NCBI GenBank assembly: GCA_963805295.1
Contig: CAWDTW010000019.1
Span: 1 to 64,000, forward strand
Reading direction: 5' to 3'
DNA from: Roseiarcus sp963805295
GTDB lineage: Bacteria; Pseudomonadota; Alphaproteobacteria; Rhizobiales; Beijerinckiaceae
DNA: 64,000 nt
Within the stretch, counting starts at the first letter, position 1; each line of letters opens with the position of its first letter. The notes under the pieces are model-generated. The model was not told where the DNA came from. It saw only the letters and a list, made by a program, of their open reading frames with translations, and made no database searches. Shown here one piece after another: positions 1-9,796 of the stretch. The translations under genes were made by a program, and so were the position numbers.

Positions 1-364
1 GGATCGCCGCCAGCAGCGGGCGCTCCAGCAGGTACTTTTCGGTGAAGATCTGCTCTTCGATGCGTTCGGCGCCTTCGCCGGCGGCCTCGCGCGCCTTGAT
101 GGCGAGCAGCTGCCGCTGGTAGTTCCACTCGTACAGCGTCGCGTTCTGATCGAGGCCCTCGTAACACTGCAGGCGGATGAGCTCCGCGCCGTGCAGCGCC
201 GCGAGTGCCTTGGCGACTTCCGTCTTGCCGACGCCCGCCTTGCCTTCGAGCAGCAGCGGCCGCCTGAGAAAATCCATCATCCAGAGCGCGGTGGCCAGAT
301 CGCGGTCGGCGATGTAGCCGACCCCGGCGAGACGCTTGGCGATGTCCTCACGCGCGAGCGGCAT
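1..364 (-). CDS. coxD: AAA+ MoxR-family ATPase, CoxD-like (5' part, runs off the window)
   Basis: The minus-strand reading frame starts at an ATG at 364 and leaves the window at base 1, so about 121 N-terminal residues are visible. It contains a Walker A motif (GKAGVGKT) around residue 40, followed by a sequence typical of MoxR-type AAA+ ATPases. It begins 38 bp after the coxL stop. In carboxydotrophs the gene directly after coxL is coxD, whose ATPase is reported to help mature the Mo/Cu active site of CO dehydrogenase. Family assignment is firm from the motif; the CoxD name rests on position in the coxC-M-S-L-D order. The visible part has no frame break, unlike the genes upstream of it. Confidence 0.85.
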   Translation of the reverse strand, partial: MPLAREDIAKRLAGVGYIADRDLATALWMMDFLRRPLLLEGKAGVGKTEVAKALAALHGAELIRLQCYEGLDQNATLYEWNYQRQLLAIKAREAAGEGAERIEEQIFTEKYLLERPLLAAI

Positions 365-402
365 CGACTGTCCTTCCGGCGACGGCCGGGGCGCGCCGGC
401 CG

Positions 403-2828
403 CTACGCCGCGTGCAATCCCAGCTGGTCCGCCGCCATCCATGTCCGCCAGTGATCGTGCGGCATCGGGATATGCGTGGCGCCGAGAAAGGCGAAGGCGT
501 CGTTCACCGCATTGGCGAAGCACGGCACGCCGCCGACGTTCGGGCTCTCGCCCACGCCCTTGGCGCCGATGGGGTGGTGCGGCGACGGCGTCGTCGTCCA
601 GTCCGTCGTCCACTTCGGCGTCTCGACCGCGGTCGGCAGGAAGTAGTCCATGAACGATGCGGTCAGGACGTTGCCATCGTCGTCGTAGCGCAGCTCCTGG
701 CCCATCGCGATGCCGAAGGCTTCGGTCAGTCCGCCGTGGATCTGCCCCTCGATGATCATTGGATTGATGCGCGTGCCGCAGTCGTCGAGCGCGTAGAAGA
801 GGCGGAATTTCGTCTCGCCGGTGTCGACGTCGACGTCGGCGACGCAGATATAGGCGCCGAACGGATAGGTCATGTTCGGCGGATCGTAGTAGTCGACCGC
901 CTCGAGGCCCTTCTCCATCCCCGGGGGCGTCGAGTTGTACGCGGCCCACGCCAGCTCCTTCATCGTCTTGAACCGCTCGGGCGCACCCTTCACGCGGAAG
1001 CGGTCGACGTCCCATTCGAGGTCGTCGTCGTGCACTTCCAGGAGATGGGCGGCGATCATCTGCGCCTTGGCCTTGATCTTGCGCGCGGCCACCGCGGTCG
1101 CCGCGCCCGATACCGGCGTCGAACGGGAGCCGTAGGTGCCGAGACCATAGGGCGCGGTGTCGGTGTTGCCCTCCTCGACCGTGATGTCGTCCGCGGGAAT
1201 CCCGAGCTCGCTGGCGATGATCTGGGCGTAGGTCGTCTCGTGTCCCTGCCCCTGCGACTTGGTGCCGAGGCGCGCGATCACCGATCCCGTCGGATGGACG
1301 CGGATCTCGGCGCTGTCGAACATCGCAATGCCGAGAATGTCGCAGTTCTTCGACGGTCCGGCGCCGACGATCTCGGTGAAGAAGGAGACGCCGATCCCCA
1401 TCAGCGTGCGAGTCTCGCCGCGCCGGAACGCCTCCTGCTTCGCCTTCTGCTCGGCGCGCAGCCTCGCGTAGCCGACCGAGTCCATCGCCTTTTGCATGGC
1501 GGCGTGATAGTCGCCGGAATCGTATTCCCAGCCCAGCGCCGACTGATAGGGGAACTGCTCGCGCCGAACGAAATTCTTCGACGCTCAACTTGGCCGGGTT
1601 GATCTCGAGCTTGCGCGCAAGAATGTCCATCGCCCGTTCGATGCAATAGACGGCCTCGGTGACGCGGAACGAACAGCGATAGGCGACGCCGCCCGGCGGC
1701 TTGTTGGTGTAGACCCCGTCGACTTCGCAACGCGCCACGGGAAGTCGTAGGCATCCCGTGACGATGTTGGAGAAGCCCGCCGGCCACTTGGACGGATCGG
1801 CGCAGGCGTCGAAGGCGCCGTGGTCGGCCAGCACGTGGACGCGCAGCGCGGTGACTTTGCCGTCCCGCCGAGCCGCGATTTCGGCGGTCATGTGATAGTC
1901 GCGCGCGAACGAGGTCGACGAAAGATTTCTCGATCCGGTCCTCGACCCATTTGACCGGCCGTCCCGTCACGATCGAAGCGACGACCGCGCAGATGTACCC
2001 GGGGTAGGCCCCGACCTTGTTGCCGTACCCGCCGCCGATATCCGGGGAAATCACATGGATCTTGTGCTCCGGAACGTTGGAGATCAATGACGCGACCGTG
2101 CGGATGACGTGCGGCGCCTGAAACGTGCCCCACAGCGTCAGCTCGCCGCGTATCTGTCGAAGGAGGTGACGCACTGGCAGGTCTCCAGCGGCGAGGGATG
2201 CACGCGCTGATAGGAGATCAGCTCCTTGATCGTCACGTCGGCGCGCTCGAAGGCGGCGTCGGTCGCGGCCTTGTCGCCCATCTCCCAGGCGAAGATATGA
2301 TTGTAGTGCTTCCGCCGCCCGTGCGCGCCCTCGAGCTTGTCCTTGATATCCTCGCGCAACACCGGCGCGTCGGCCGCCATCGCCTTGAAGGGGTCGATGA
2401 CGACCGGAAGCGCCTCGTATTCGACCTCCACTAGATCGACAGAGTTCGCCGCCGCCTCGCGCGTTTCGGCGACGACGAAGGCGACCTCCTGATTCTGGAA
2501 CAATACCTTGTCCTCGGCGAGCACCGCCTGCACGTCGCCCGCCAGGGTCGGCATGTAATGCAGCGCAAGCGGCTTCAGGTCGGCGGCGGTGAGGACCGCC
2601 AGCACGCCCGGGACTTTCATCGCCTGCGAGACGTCGATCGACCTGACGCGCGCGTGGGCGTGAGGCGACCGAAACGAGGTCGCCGAACAGCATTCCCGGC
2701 AGCCTCAGGTCGTCGACGGTATCGCCCTTGCCCGGGACAAAGCGGATGTCCTCGACGCGTTTGCGCTTGCAGCCGACGCCTTCGAGCCTTTCGGAGCGCT
2801 CTTGCGATGTGGACGGAGCGTCGTTCAT
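403..2828 (-). pseudogene. coxL: Aerobic CO dehydrogenase large subunit, form I, with several frame breaks
   Basis: This is the molybdopterin catalytic subunit of aerobic CO dehydrogenase (CO + H2O to CO2). The start ATG at 2828 overlaps the coxS stop (ATGA). Translation shows the form I active-site signature AYRCSFR near 1680, which separates true CO dehydrogenases from form II relatives; the Cys binds the Cu of the Mo-Cu centre. The last 364 residues (403-1497) are open and contain GAKGVGESP. The full span of about 2.4 kb is normal for the family, but the frame changes near 2660, 2145, 1925 and 1580, and probably twice near 1740. The break at 2660 is explained by one extra T in GTTTCGG, and near 1580 several residues are also missing. 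Either the gene is decayed or the sequence has indel errors; homology itself is certain. Confidence 0.9.
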
Positions 2829-3325
2829 TCGGCCGCCTCCCTGAATTCGACGCCGCTCAGCTTGCCGGCGGCGTACTGGATGGCCTTGACGATGTTCTGA
2901 TAGCCGGTGCAACGGCAGAGGTTGCCCGATATGCCGAAGCGGATTTCCTCTTCGGTCGGGTTCGGGTTCTCCATCAGCAGGCGATAGGCGCGCATGATCA
3001 TGCCGGGCGTACAGAAGCCGCACTGCAGGCCGTGCATTTCGCGGAAGCCTTCCTGTAGCGCGTGCAGGGCCCCGCCGGGCGCGGCCAGGCCCTCGATGGT
3101 TAGGATCGAGGCGCCGTCGGCCTGCACGGCGAACATGGTGCAGCAACTTGACCGACTTGCCGTCGAGATCGACGGTGCAGGCGCCGCAATGGCTGGTTTC
3201 GCAGCCGATATGGGGGCCGGTGAGGCCAAGGTCTTCGCGCGGGAATGGATCAGCAGCGGGCGCGGCTCGACCAGGCGCTCAACCGGCTTGCCGTTAACCG
3301 TCATGGAGACGGTGATTTTGGCCAT
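2825..3325 (-). pseudogene. coxS: CO dehydrogenase small (2Fe-2S) subunit with two compensating frame shifts
   Basis: CoxS carries the two [2Fe-2S] clusters that pass electrons from the Mo site to the FAD subunit. The ORF is open for 166 residues, the normal length, and its C-terminal cluster motifs are intact (CGFCTPG and CRCTGY). In the middle (about 3130-3265) the open frame reads as meaningless sequence, whereas the next frame gives the expected ferredoxin motif GCETSHCGACTV. Two compensating indels, one near each end of that stretch, therefore removed the N-terminal cluster cysteines from the open frame. The ATG at 3325 follows a GGAG ribosome binding site and lies 17 bp after coxM. As written the product could not bind the proximal cluster; the same pattern would result from two sequencing errors. 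Confidence 0.88.
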
Positions 3326-4019
3326 CGGGACCTCCTTCTCCTCAACGCGCGCGCGACATGGCGCGCTCGAGAGCGCGCATGAGCATCACGCCGGCCATCC
3401 TGGTGCGGTAGCGTGCGGGGCCGCGCGTGTCGGAGGCCGGTCTGGTGATCGCCTCCGCAGCGGCGACCGCGCGCGCGACCGTCGCGGCGTCGAGGGTCGA
3501 TCCGACGAGGATGTTCGCCGCCTCTTCGGCCCAGAGCGGCGTTTCGGCGACGTTCGTGAGCCCGATCGTACAGGACGCGCGCGACCGCCTTCGATCGTAG
3601 CGACCGCGGCGGCGGCGGTGGCGTAATCGCCGATCTTTCGCTTCAACTTCTCGTAGGCGTAGCCGTGCCCGGCTTGGGGACAGGGATGCGGATCGCCGAC
3701 ACGATTTCGCTAGGCTCGAGCGCGGTGAAATAGGCGCCCTGGTAGAAGTCTCGCGCCGCGACGCGCCGTTCGCCGTCTTCGCCGACCAGATGATAGGTCG
3801 CGCCGAGACACATCATCACCGCCGGCATGTCGTTGCCGGGGTCGCCGTTGGCGACGTTGCCCCCGACCGTGCCGACATAGCGCACCTGCGGATCGGCGAT
3901 GACCAGCGCCGCTTCCGCGAGGATCGGCGCCTTGGCGGCGACAACCCGCGAGGTCAACAATTCGTGCTGGGTGGTGGTCGCGCCGATGACGAGGTCCGAC
4001 CCGTCCTCGCAAACGCCTT

Positions 4020-5053
4020 CCTGATTACGCGCTTGCGTCAGCCTTAAATGTTGGATAGAACAAACAACGAACAAGCTGTTTTCGCAGGGGTTCTCCGATG
4101 GCGCGCAATCAGGTGCAGTTCCAGAAAGGCCTCAGCGAGGCCCGTTTCGCCGAGATTTACGGAACCGAAGAGCAATGTCATGCGGCGCTGGTCAAATGGC
4201 GCTGGCCGAACGGGTTCGAATGTCCTGAGTGCAATGGCGCCGATCACTGCGTCGTCACACGCGGCGCGCGGCGTTTATTCCAGTGTAACGCGTGTCGCAA
4301 GCAGACCTCTGTCAAAGCGGGAACGATCTTCGCTTCGAGTAAGCTGCCGCTGCGCATCTGGTTCAAGACGATCTACCTGGTCACGCAATCAAAGAAGGGC
4401 ATTTCCAGTATCGAACTCGGTCGACGCCTCGGCGTCGCCCAGACGGCTGCTTGGATGATGAAGCACAAGCTCGCTCAAGTCATGCTGGAGCGTAACGCGA
4501 GCAAACGCTTGAAAGGCAACGTCCAGATGGACGACGCCTATATCGGCGGCGCCCGGTCCGGCCGCCGCGGGCGAGGCGCAACAGGCAAGACGCCGTTCGT
4601 CGCTGCGATCGCAACAACGGACGATGGCAAGCCAGATCAAATCATCCTTCGGCCCGTCAAAGCCTTCAGCAGCTTTGCGATCCGAAAGCTCGCAAGCACC
4701 GCCCTCAACCCCGGCTCCAATATCGTCTCCGACGGTCTGGCATGCTTCGCCGCTGTCACCCAAGCCGGATGTCTGCACAGCTCAATAAAGACCGGAAGCG
4801 GCAAACAAGCGGCTCGCACCCCTGCTTTCAAATGGGTCAATACCGCGTTGGGCAATATCAAAGCCGCCCTCGTGGGGACCTACCGAGCCGTGCGAGAAAA
4901 GCACGTCCCTCGATATCTCGCGGAGTTCGAATATCAATTCAATCGCCGATACGATCTCGGGACCATGATCCCCCGCCTCGCATTCGTTGCGCTGAGGACC
5001 GCCCCGATGCCTTACCGCTTGCTAAAACTGGCTGACGTTGCCGCGTAATCAGG
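4020..5053 (+). mobile_element. IS1595-family insertion sequence inside coxM, 1034 bp, 8-bp target duplication
   Basis: The left end begins CCTGATTACGCG and the right end is its inverse; the terminal inverted repeats match at 20 of 24 positions (CCTGATTACGCG, three differing bases, then CGTCAGCC after one more mismatch). Both sides carry the identical 8-bp direct repeat AACGCCTT (4012-4019 and 5054-5061), the target-site length usual for IS1595. The element holds one intact transposase gene, whose TAA stop lies within the right repeat. The intact repeats, perfect duplication and open transposase suggest a recent insertion. Confidence 0.95.
4098..5048 (+). CDS. IS1595-family (ISXO2-like) transposase
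   Basis: This 316-residue transposase has an N-terminal zinc-ribbon with paired cysteines (CPEC near residue 40 and CNAC near residue 60). An ISXO2-like DDE-type catalytic domain follows, with candidate acidic residues in MDDAYIGG, VSDGLACF and the terminal YLAEFEYQFNRR segment. The length matches complete IS1595-family transposases and no frame break is seen, so the element may be active. It reads opposite to the cox operon it interrupts. The stop codon falls in the right inverted repeat. Confidence 0.93.
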   Translation: MARNQVQFQKGLSEARFAEIYGTEEQCHAALVKWRWPNGFECPECNGADHCVVTRGARRLFQCNACRKQTSVKAGTIFASSKLPLRIWFKTIYLVTQSKKGISSIELGRRLGVAQTAAWMMKHKLAQVMLERNASKRLKGNVQMDDAYIGGARSGRRGRGATGKTPFVAAIATTDDGKPDQIILRPVKAFSSFAIRKLASTALNPGSNIVSDGLACFAAVTQAGCLHSSIKTGSGKQAARTPAFKWVNTALGNIKAALVGTYRAVREKHVPRYLAEFEYQFNRRYDLGTMIPRLAFVALRTAPMPYRLLKLADVAA

Positions 5054-5435
5054 AACGCCTTTGAGTTCGGCGATCGCGCCGAGATCGACGAGGTCGGACG
5101 GTTTGGCGAGGCGGAGCTTCATCATCGGAATGAGGCTGTGCCCGCCCGCCAGCGGGCGCGCCTCCTCGCCCAGGTTGCTCAGCAGAGCGACGGCCTCGGA
5201 AATCGACTTGGGGCGATGGTAATTGAAGGCGGCAGGAATCATATTGCTCCTCCCCGCTGCGGGCGACGCCAACGTGCGCATCTGTTTGGCGCGGCGCATC
5301 TGCAAGTCTTGTCGTGCGTCAAAACGTCGCGTCGCGGTGCGCCCGTTCAAGCGGCGGATCACAAAGCGCGCCGTTTAGGCGCCAAAAGCGGCTGCCGCGC
5401 ACGAACTGCGTCAGTATCGTTGACGCGAATTTGCG

Positions 5436-6617
5436 CTATTCCGCGGCGTCGCGAAGGCTCGAGATGCGAGCCTTGATCTGAGCGATGCGGCTTCGACTGA
5501 CGGGGACGCAACAGCGCGCGCGCGCGGCGAGCTCGACCGCGCCGCTGTCGCCGTTGAATTTGGCGCCGATGACCCGCCCCAGGTCGACGATGTGGCTGCG
5601 GTGCACCCGGGCGAAACGGCGAGGGTCCAGCCGGTGCTCGATTTCGCCGATCGAAAGCGAGCAGAAGTGCGACGCCGCGCCGTCGAACACCTTCGTGTAA
5701 TGCGCGTCGGCGTGGATCGCGACGATCGAATCGACCGGCAGATAATGGACGAGACCGTTTCGCAGGACGGGAATGTGGGCAGCCGGCTGGCGCGGGGGCG
5801 CGCCGGCGCCGCCCAAAGGCGGAAACGCGCCAAATTCGTCGTCAACGGCGCCGCCGGGCGAAGCAGCCAAATCCCCGGCCGGCGGAGCGGGGGCGGCGAT
5901 CGCCGCCTCCGGGGACTCACGGACTCGTTCCGGCAGGACCAGCAGCAGAAAGCCGCCCGAAACCATGAAGGCGACAATGGCGACGATGACCGCGAGCAGA
6001 ACGGGCGACAGCGATGGAGCGACCGCTGGGGCGGGGCGTGGATAGAGCGAGAGCCCCGACATCGCGGTGTAGTGCATGCCGGAGATAGCGAGACCGAGCA
6101 CGGTCGCCGAAAGCGCCAGCGAGTGCGAGGCGCCGCCGAAGGCGAGCCAGAGCGCCAATCCGGAGGCGGCGATCGCCAGGGCGGCGGCGGCGAGCACAAG
6201 CGGCGCCGAATTGACCATTTCCGCGCAGGCGCGCAGCGTCTCCATGCCGACGTAATGCATCGTCACGATGCCGAGACCCATGAACACCGCCGCGGCGCCG
6301 ATGCGCGGCAGGGTCGGCGGGCCTGCGCTGACGGCGAGCACCGCCGCGCCGACGACGATCACGCAGACGAGGAACGACAAGAGCGTCGGCAGGACGAGAT
6401 AGTCGACGGGAAAGGGAACCCGCTCTGCGAGCATTCCGACGAAATGCATCGTCCAGACGCCGAGACCGAGACACAGCGCCGCCCCGGCAAGAAGCGTCCG
6501 CTGCCGTCCGCCCTCGGCGCCCGCGACCTGAACGGCAAAGCTCAGCCCGACATGCGAGCCTTGGATCGCCAAAGCGACGGAGAGCGCGACCAGCCATGGC
6601 GAGTACGACACGGGCAT
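5436..6617 (-). CDS. coxC: MHYT-domain membrane sensor with LytTR DNA-binding domain (CoxC-like)
   Basis: The N-terminal 220 residues form a seven-helix MHYT sensor with the three hallmark motifs MHFVGM, MHYVGM and MHYTAM, proposed in this family to bind a metal and sense a diatomic gas such as CO or O2. A Pro/Ala-rich linker follows, then a C-terminal LytTR domain of about 100 residues (near residues 285-385, with HADAHYTKVF and RVHRSHIV). MHYT-LytTR proteins are the CoxC and CoxH regulators of CO dehydrogenase clusters, and in the reference cluster coxC directly precedes coxM, as here. It is intact, unlike coxM, coxS and coxL. It likely acts as a membrane-bound transcription regulator of the operon. 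No coxB is seen upstream. Confidence 0.87.
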   Translation of the reverse strand: MPVSYSPWLVALSVALAIQGSHVGLSFAVQVAGAEGGRQRTLLAGAALCLGLGVWTMHFVGMLAERVPFPVDYLVLPTLLSFLVCVIVVGAAVLAVSAGPPTLPRIGAAAVFMGLGIVTMHYVGMETLRACAEMVNSAPLVLAAAALAIAASGLALWLAFGGASHSLALSATVLGLAISGMHYTAMSGLSLYPRPAPAVAPSLSPVLLAVIVAIVAFMVSGGFLLLVLPERVRESPEAAIAAPAPPAGDLAASPGGAVDDEFGAFPPLGGAGAPPRQPAAHIPVLRNGLVHYLPVDSIVAIHADAHYTKVFDGAASHFCSLSIGEIEHRLDPRRFARVHRSHIVDLGRVIGAKFNGDSGAVELAARARCCVPVSRSRIAQIKARISSLRDAAE

Positions 6618-6746
6618 CGACCGCCCCTTCTTGCGGCCCCCATCGCCTAATGTCCCTGGAACGGGAATATAGTGCCCAAAGGGGAGCGCAGGAAGAGCGC
6701 GGTCGTCCGGCCGCCGGCGCCGGTCGCGTCCGCGCCGCCAGAGGCG

Positions 6747-7239
6747 TCAGTCTTTCCGAACGCCTTCGGCCTGCGTCCGCGGCTGCGCTTCGGAACTGGG
6801 AGCGCGCGGGCTTCAAATCCAGAAGCGGCGTGCCGTCGACGCAGTCGAGCCCTCTGACGTTGAGCGCGGGTCCCTCGCGGCTGACGAGGCTGACGATCGA
6901 CGTGCCGATCGGATTGGGCCTCACCGGCGACCGGATCGTAAAGGTTCCCTTCGTCATCCCGTCGTTCCCCGGACTCTGGCGCACGAGATCGCGGCGGGAT
7001 TCGTGCAGCCAGTAGAGGACCTCGATGCGCTCGAACGCCTCGATGCCGTCGAGCGCGCCGACCCACGGCTCGCTCACCTCGATGCGGCAGATCGGACCGT
7101 CGGGAGCGCCATAGTGCGGACACTCCAACCGGGACGCCCAGGGCGTTCTGATAACACCGATGAACACAAGGCCCGCGTCGACCCGCTCGCGCCACTCGAC
7201 CGCGACCTCGTTTCTACGGATTTCGCTCTGCGCCGCCAT
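6747..7239 (-). CDS. TrmO/TsaA-family tRNA m6t6A37 methyltransferase-like protein, uncertain C-terminus
   Basis: The protein opens with GVIRTPWASR and contains RPNPIGTS and the terminal DGTPLLDLKP motif, all typical of the TsaA/TrmO family, which N6-methylates t6A37 in tRNA. The domain is complete by about 6807. The open frame then runs on into coxC without a stop, which is unlikely to be real; a one-base shift near 6800 would give a natural stop at 6747 and a product of about 165 residues, the usual size. The first ATG is at 7239, though a TTG two codons earlier also lies in frame. The gene is co-oriented with coxC but there is no sign that they function together. Confidence 0.75.
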
Positions 7240-7269
7240 CGTCAAGCCCTTTCGCCGGGCCGAGCCATT

Positions 7270-8517
7270 CTAACCCCCGATCTCGGCCAAATCCCGTTCG
7301 CCGGCCGCCAGAAGACTGGCGCCTCGCTCCGAACCAGCCGCGACGCGGAAACCGTCGGTGTCCGCGAGTTTGTACCCCGCCGCCACGACCGCCGCCCCGA
7401 ACAGCCGCTCGGTCGCGTGCTCCAGTCCGCCGTCAAGCAGCCCCTTTTCTTGGGGGAAGGAGTCGGCGAGCTTCAGCGTGCGCAGGGGGGCCAGGGCTTC
7501 GGGTCGAGCCCAGAACATCGTTCCGCCGAAGAAATCGAGACGAAAACGGTCGGCCGAAACGCCCATCTTCTCGGCGAGGGTCAGGACCGTCTTCCGATTG
7601 ACCGACCAGGACAACTCCTCCGAATAGGCTTCGCTCGGCAGGCGGAACGCGCGCGGGCCGAGCATGCCGATGGAGGGGTCGCGCTCGAACATGTCGACGA
7701 TCGAGCCGGCGAGGCCCGGCGCGGCCAGAAGGTCGAACAGCAGCCGCCTTCGCCAGACCGCGCCCATGTAGGATCTGCGCCCGCCGCCGCTCGATTTCTT
7801 CCCGTGAACCTTGCAGACGTAGCGATAGCGATCGAGCCGGCCCGTCTCCAGGAGGACCAGGAACGGCCGCACGTCGCGGCCCCGGTTCTCCATCACCTCG
7901 ATGTCCGCATGGGGAAAGTCGCGACGGATCGTTTCGATCAGTCGCTCGCGCTCCGGAACCGTCGTGACGATGAGATCAAAGGGGATAGCCAAGCGCTTGA
8001 GCACGCCGGCGATGTCGGCCCAGGTTTCCTCGTAATAGATATGGACGACGATCGCGACCGCGCGCGACCCCATCGGCAAGGGGGCCGCGCCCCGGAGGGC
8101 TTCATCCCCCGTCCATCCGTCGAGCAGTTCGGGATGGGCGGCGATCAGATCGCCGTCCAGCGAAACGCCGATGTTGAACATGTGCTGATTGAACGTCGTG
8201 AAACGCTTGCGTTCCGGCTTCGGGCCGTAGCAGAACACCGAAAAATCATCGAACTTCAGATACTTCTTCTTCTTGAACAGCACCGCCAGACGAAGCCGGA
8301 CCCACAACGAGGTCAGGACATCGAGCTTTTCGACGCGAAAGTCCCCGGCCTCGATCGAGACCTTCGCTCGCGAGGTCGGCACGACAAAATAGCCGAGGCC
8401 GATCGCGTAGGGCAGCAGGACGTTCTGGCTCGCGGCGGCGCCGATTTGCAGTTGCGCGATAAAATCCTCCGCCTCCATTCGGATCGGCGTCAGCCGGTAG
8501 GCGCGTTGAAAAGTCAC
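7270..8517 (-). CDS. Rhamnan synthesis protein F family (RgpF-like)
   Basis: A 415-residue protein matching the RgpF/rhamnan synthesis F family, found in polysaccharide and O-antigen assembly clusters. Recognisable segments are AIVVHIYYEETWADI (near residue 150), ENRGRDVRPFL (near 215), CKVHGKKSS and the C-terminal FFGGTMFWARPEAL. The family is thought to act in cell-surface polysaccharide glycosylation, but no neighbouring sugar genes are present, so the substrate is unknown. The longest frame begins with GTG at 8517; an ATG at 8478 (MEAEDF) is an alternative and neither has a strong ribosome binding site. Confidence 0.8.
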   Translation of the reverse strand: MTFQRAYRLTPIRMEAEDFIAQLQIGAAASQNVLLPYAIGLGYFVVPTSRAKVSIEAGDFRVEKLDVLTSLWVRLRLAVLFKKKKYLKFDDFSVFCYGPKPERKRFTTFNQHMFNIGVSLDGDLIAAHPELLDGWTGDEALRGAAPLPMGSRAVAIVVHIYYEETWADIAGVLKRLAIPFDLIVTTVPERERLIETIRRDFPHADIEVMENRGRDVRPFLVLLETGRLDRYRYVCKVHGKKSSGGGRRSYMGAVWRRRLLFDLLAAPGLAGSIVDMFERDPSIGMLGPRAFRLPSEAYSEELSWSVNRKTVLTLAEKMGVSADRFRLDFFGGTMFWARPEALAPLRTLKLADSFPQEKGLLDGGLEHATERLFGAAVVAAGYKLADTDGFRVAAGSERGASLLAAGERDLAEIGG

Positions 8518-8669
8518 TCGAGTTTGCTCATCAATGGGTTTGCCGGCGCTTCCCTAGCCGCGACGCGGGCTTTCATCAACGTCTGGCGCTTGACGCGACG
8601 GCGGCCGCATAGCCAGGATCGGTTCTCGATGCTCGAGCCGGAGACCCCTTTGTCCGCGACGCCAGCGCC

Positions 8670-9796
8670 ATGCTGACCGCGCTCCTCGCCGCCGTCTCCG
8701 TTGCGCTCGGCGCGAACGCGCTCGATCCGGTCGCCTCGCCCTTCGCGCCGCCTCCCGCGCCGGCGCCCAAAATCTTGCGCCTGCTCGCCCCTTCCGGGGC
8801 CTTCAATGCGAAGACGCTGAAGGAGTTCGAGCGCCAAAGCGGCTACGCCGTCGCGTATGACGCCTATGTCGACCCCGCGCGAATCCCTTCGCTGCTGAAG
8901 GAGCCCTACGACGTCGTCGTGCTGCCCGGGCCGGCGCTCGCCCGGGCGATCGCGGCGGGGCAATTGCGCAAGATCGAGAAAGCGGAAATTGCGAACGCCC
9001 GGCATATCGCGCCCCAAGTCGCGGCCAAGCTTGCGGCTTACGATTCGGCGGCGCCTACGCGCTCGCCTGGGGCTGGTCGGCGATCGGACTGCTCTATGAC
9101 GCCGGCAAAGCGCCGCGCCTGCTCGGCGCCGCGCCCAACTCCTGGGCGGACGCCCTCGCGCCGCAAGTCGCGCGCAAGCTCGCGCCCTGCGGCGTCGCGC
9201 TTCCCAACTCGCGCGACGAGATGTTCGTCGCCGCCTGGCGCATGCTCGGCGTCGACCCGGCGAGGGCGCGCGAACGCGACGTGAAGGCGGCGGCCGATCT
9301 CATCATCCGCGCCCGGGCCGCGGTGCGCCAGCCGGTTTCGCGCGATCCCTTGACCGCGATCGCGGGCGGCGCGGTCTGCGTCACCTTCGGCGGCGCGGCG
9401 CAGGCGGAGATCGCGTCAAGACGAAGCCGCGAGGGCGGGACCGGGTTCGACATCCGTTTCGCCGAACCGAGGGAAGGCGGCCCGATGACGATCGACGCGC
9501 TCGCCGAACCGCGCGACTCGCCCCTTCCGCGGGAGGCGCTCGCGCTGATCGATTTCCTGCTGCGGCCGGCAGTCGCCGCCGAGGCGACCGCTGCCGCGGG
9601 CCTCGCGAGCGCCGAAGCCGTAACGCCGTCGGAAAACTTCCGTGGGCTGTGGCCGGTCGGCGTCTATGAGCCGGCGCCTTCTTCCGTCATCGAAAAGGAA
9701 TGGGCGCGCACGATCCCTCCGGAGCGGGCGGAGGCCAAGCCACTGGGCAAGCGCGCGAGCAAACCCGCGAGCAAGCCGACAAGGACGAGACGATGA
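8670..9796 (+). CDS. Periplasmic solute-binding protein (PotD/PotF-like), frame break near 9047
   Basis: The first part starts at 8670 with a short hydrophobic N-terminus resembling a signal peptide (LLAAVSVALGANA) and continues with a sequence typical of spermidine/putrescine-type binding proteins (APSGAFNAKTLKEFE, YDVVVLPG). Near 9047 the frame shifts by one base; the continuing frame gives ALAWGWSAIGLLYDAGKAP, a conserved motif of the same family, and runs to 9796. The reconstructed length of about 375 residues is normal. The C-terminus is Lys/Arg-rich. The stop overlaps the sulfatase start (ATGA), so both are probably cotranscribed. No permease or ATPase gene lies nearby, so the ligand is unknown. 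Confidence 0.75.

Larger units (their letters stand above)
3342..5242 (-). pseudogene. coxM: CO dehydrogenase medium (FAD) subunit, split by an IS1595-family element
   Basis: CoxM is the FAD-binding subunit of CO dehydrogenase. The start is at 5242 and the first 63 codons include the FAD-binding AGGHSLIPMMK motif. The gene is then interrupted by the insertion at 4020-5053. Removing the element and one copy of its target duplication rejoins ELKGV to CEDGSDLVIGA in perfect frame, so the insertion came into an otherwise continuous gene. A second FAD motif, TVGGNVANGDPGND, follows near 3850. Two further breaks occur downstream: one base appears missing near 3684 (before YAYEKLK) and another break lies near 3580. 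The gene ends with a TGA at 3342, just before coxS. Without the element the gene would be of ordinary length. Confidence 0.9.

Noticed and set aside
1401..3146. A 581-residue minus-strand frame across coxL and coxS
   Set aside because: It is a mixture of true coxL segments and out-of-frame stretches caused by the frame breaks, not a fusion protein.
5917..7245. A 442-residue extension of the TrmO-like protein into coxC
   Set aside because: After the DLKP motif the sequence becomes Arg-rich and overlaps coxC on the same strand, so it is an artefact of a frame break.
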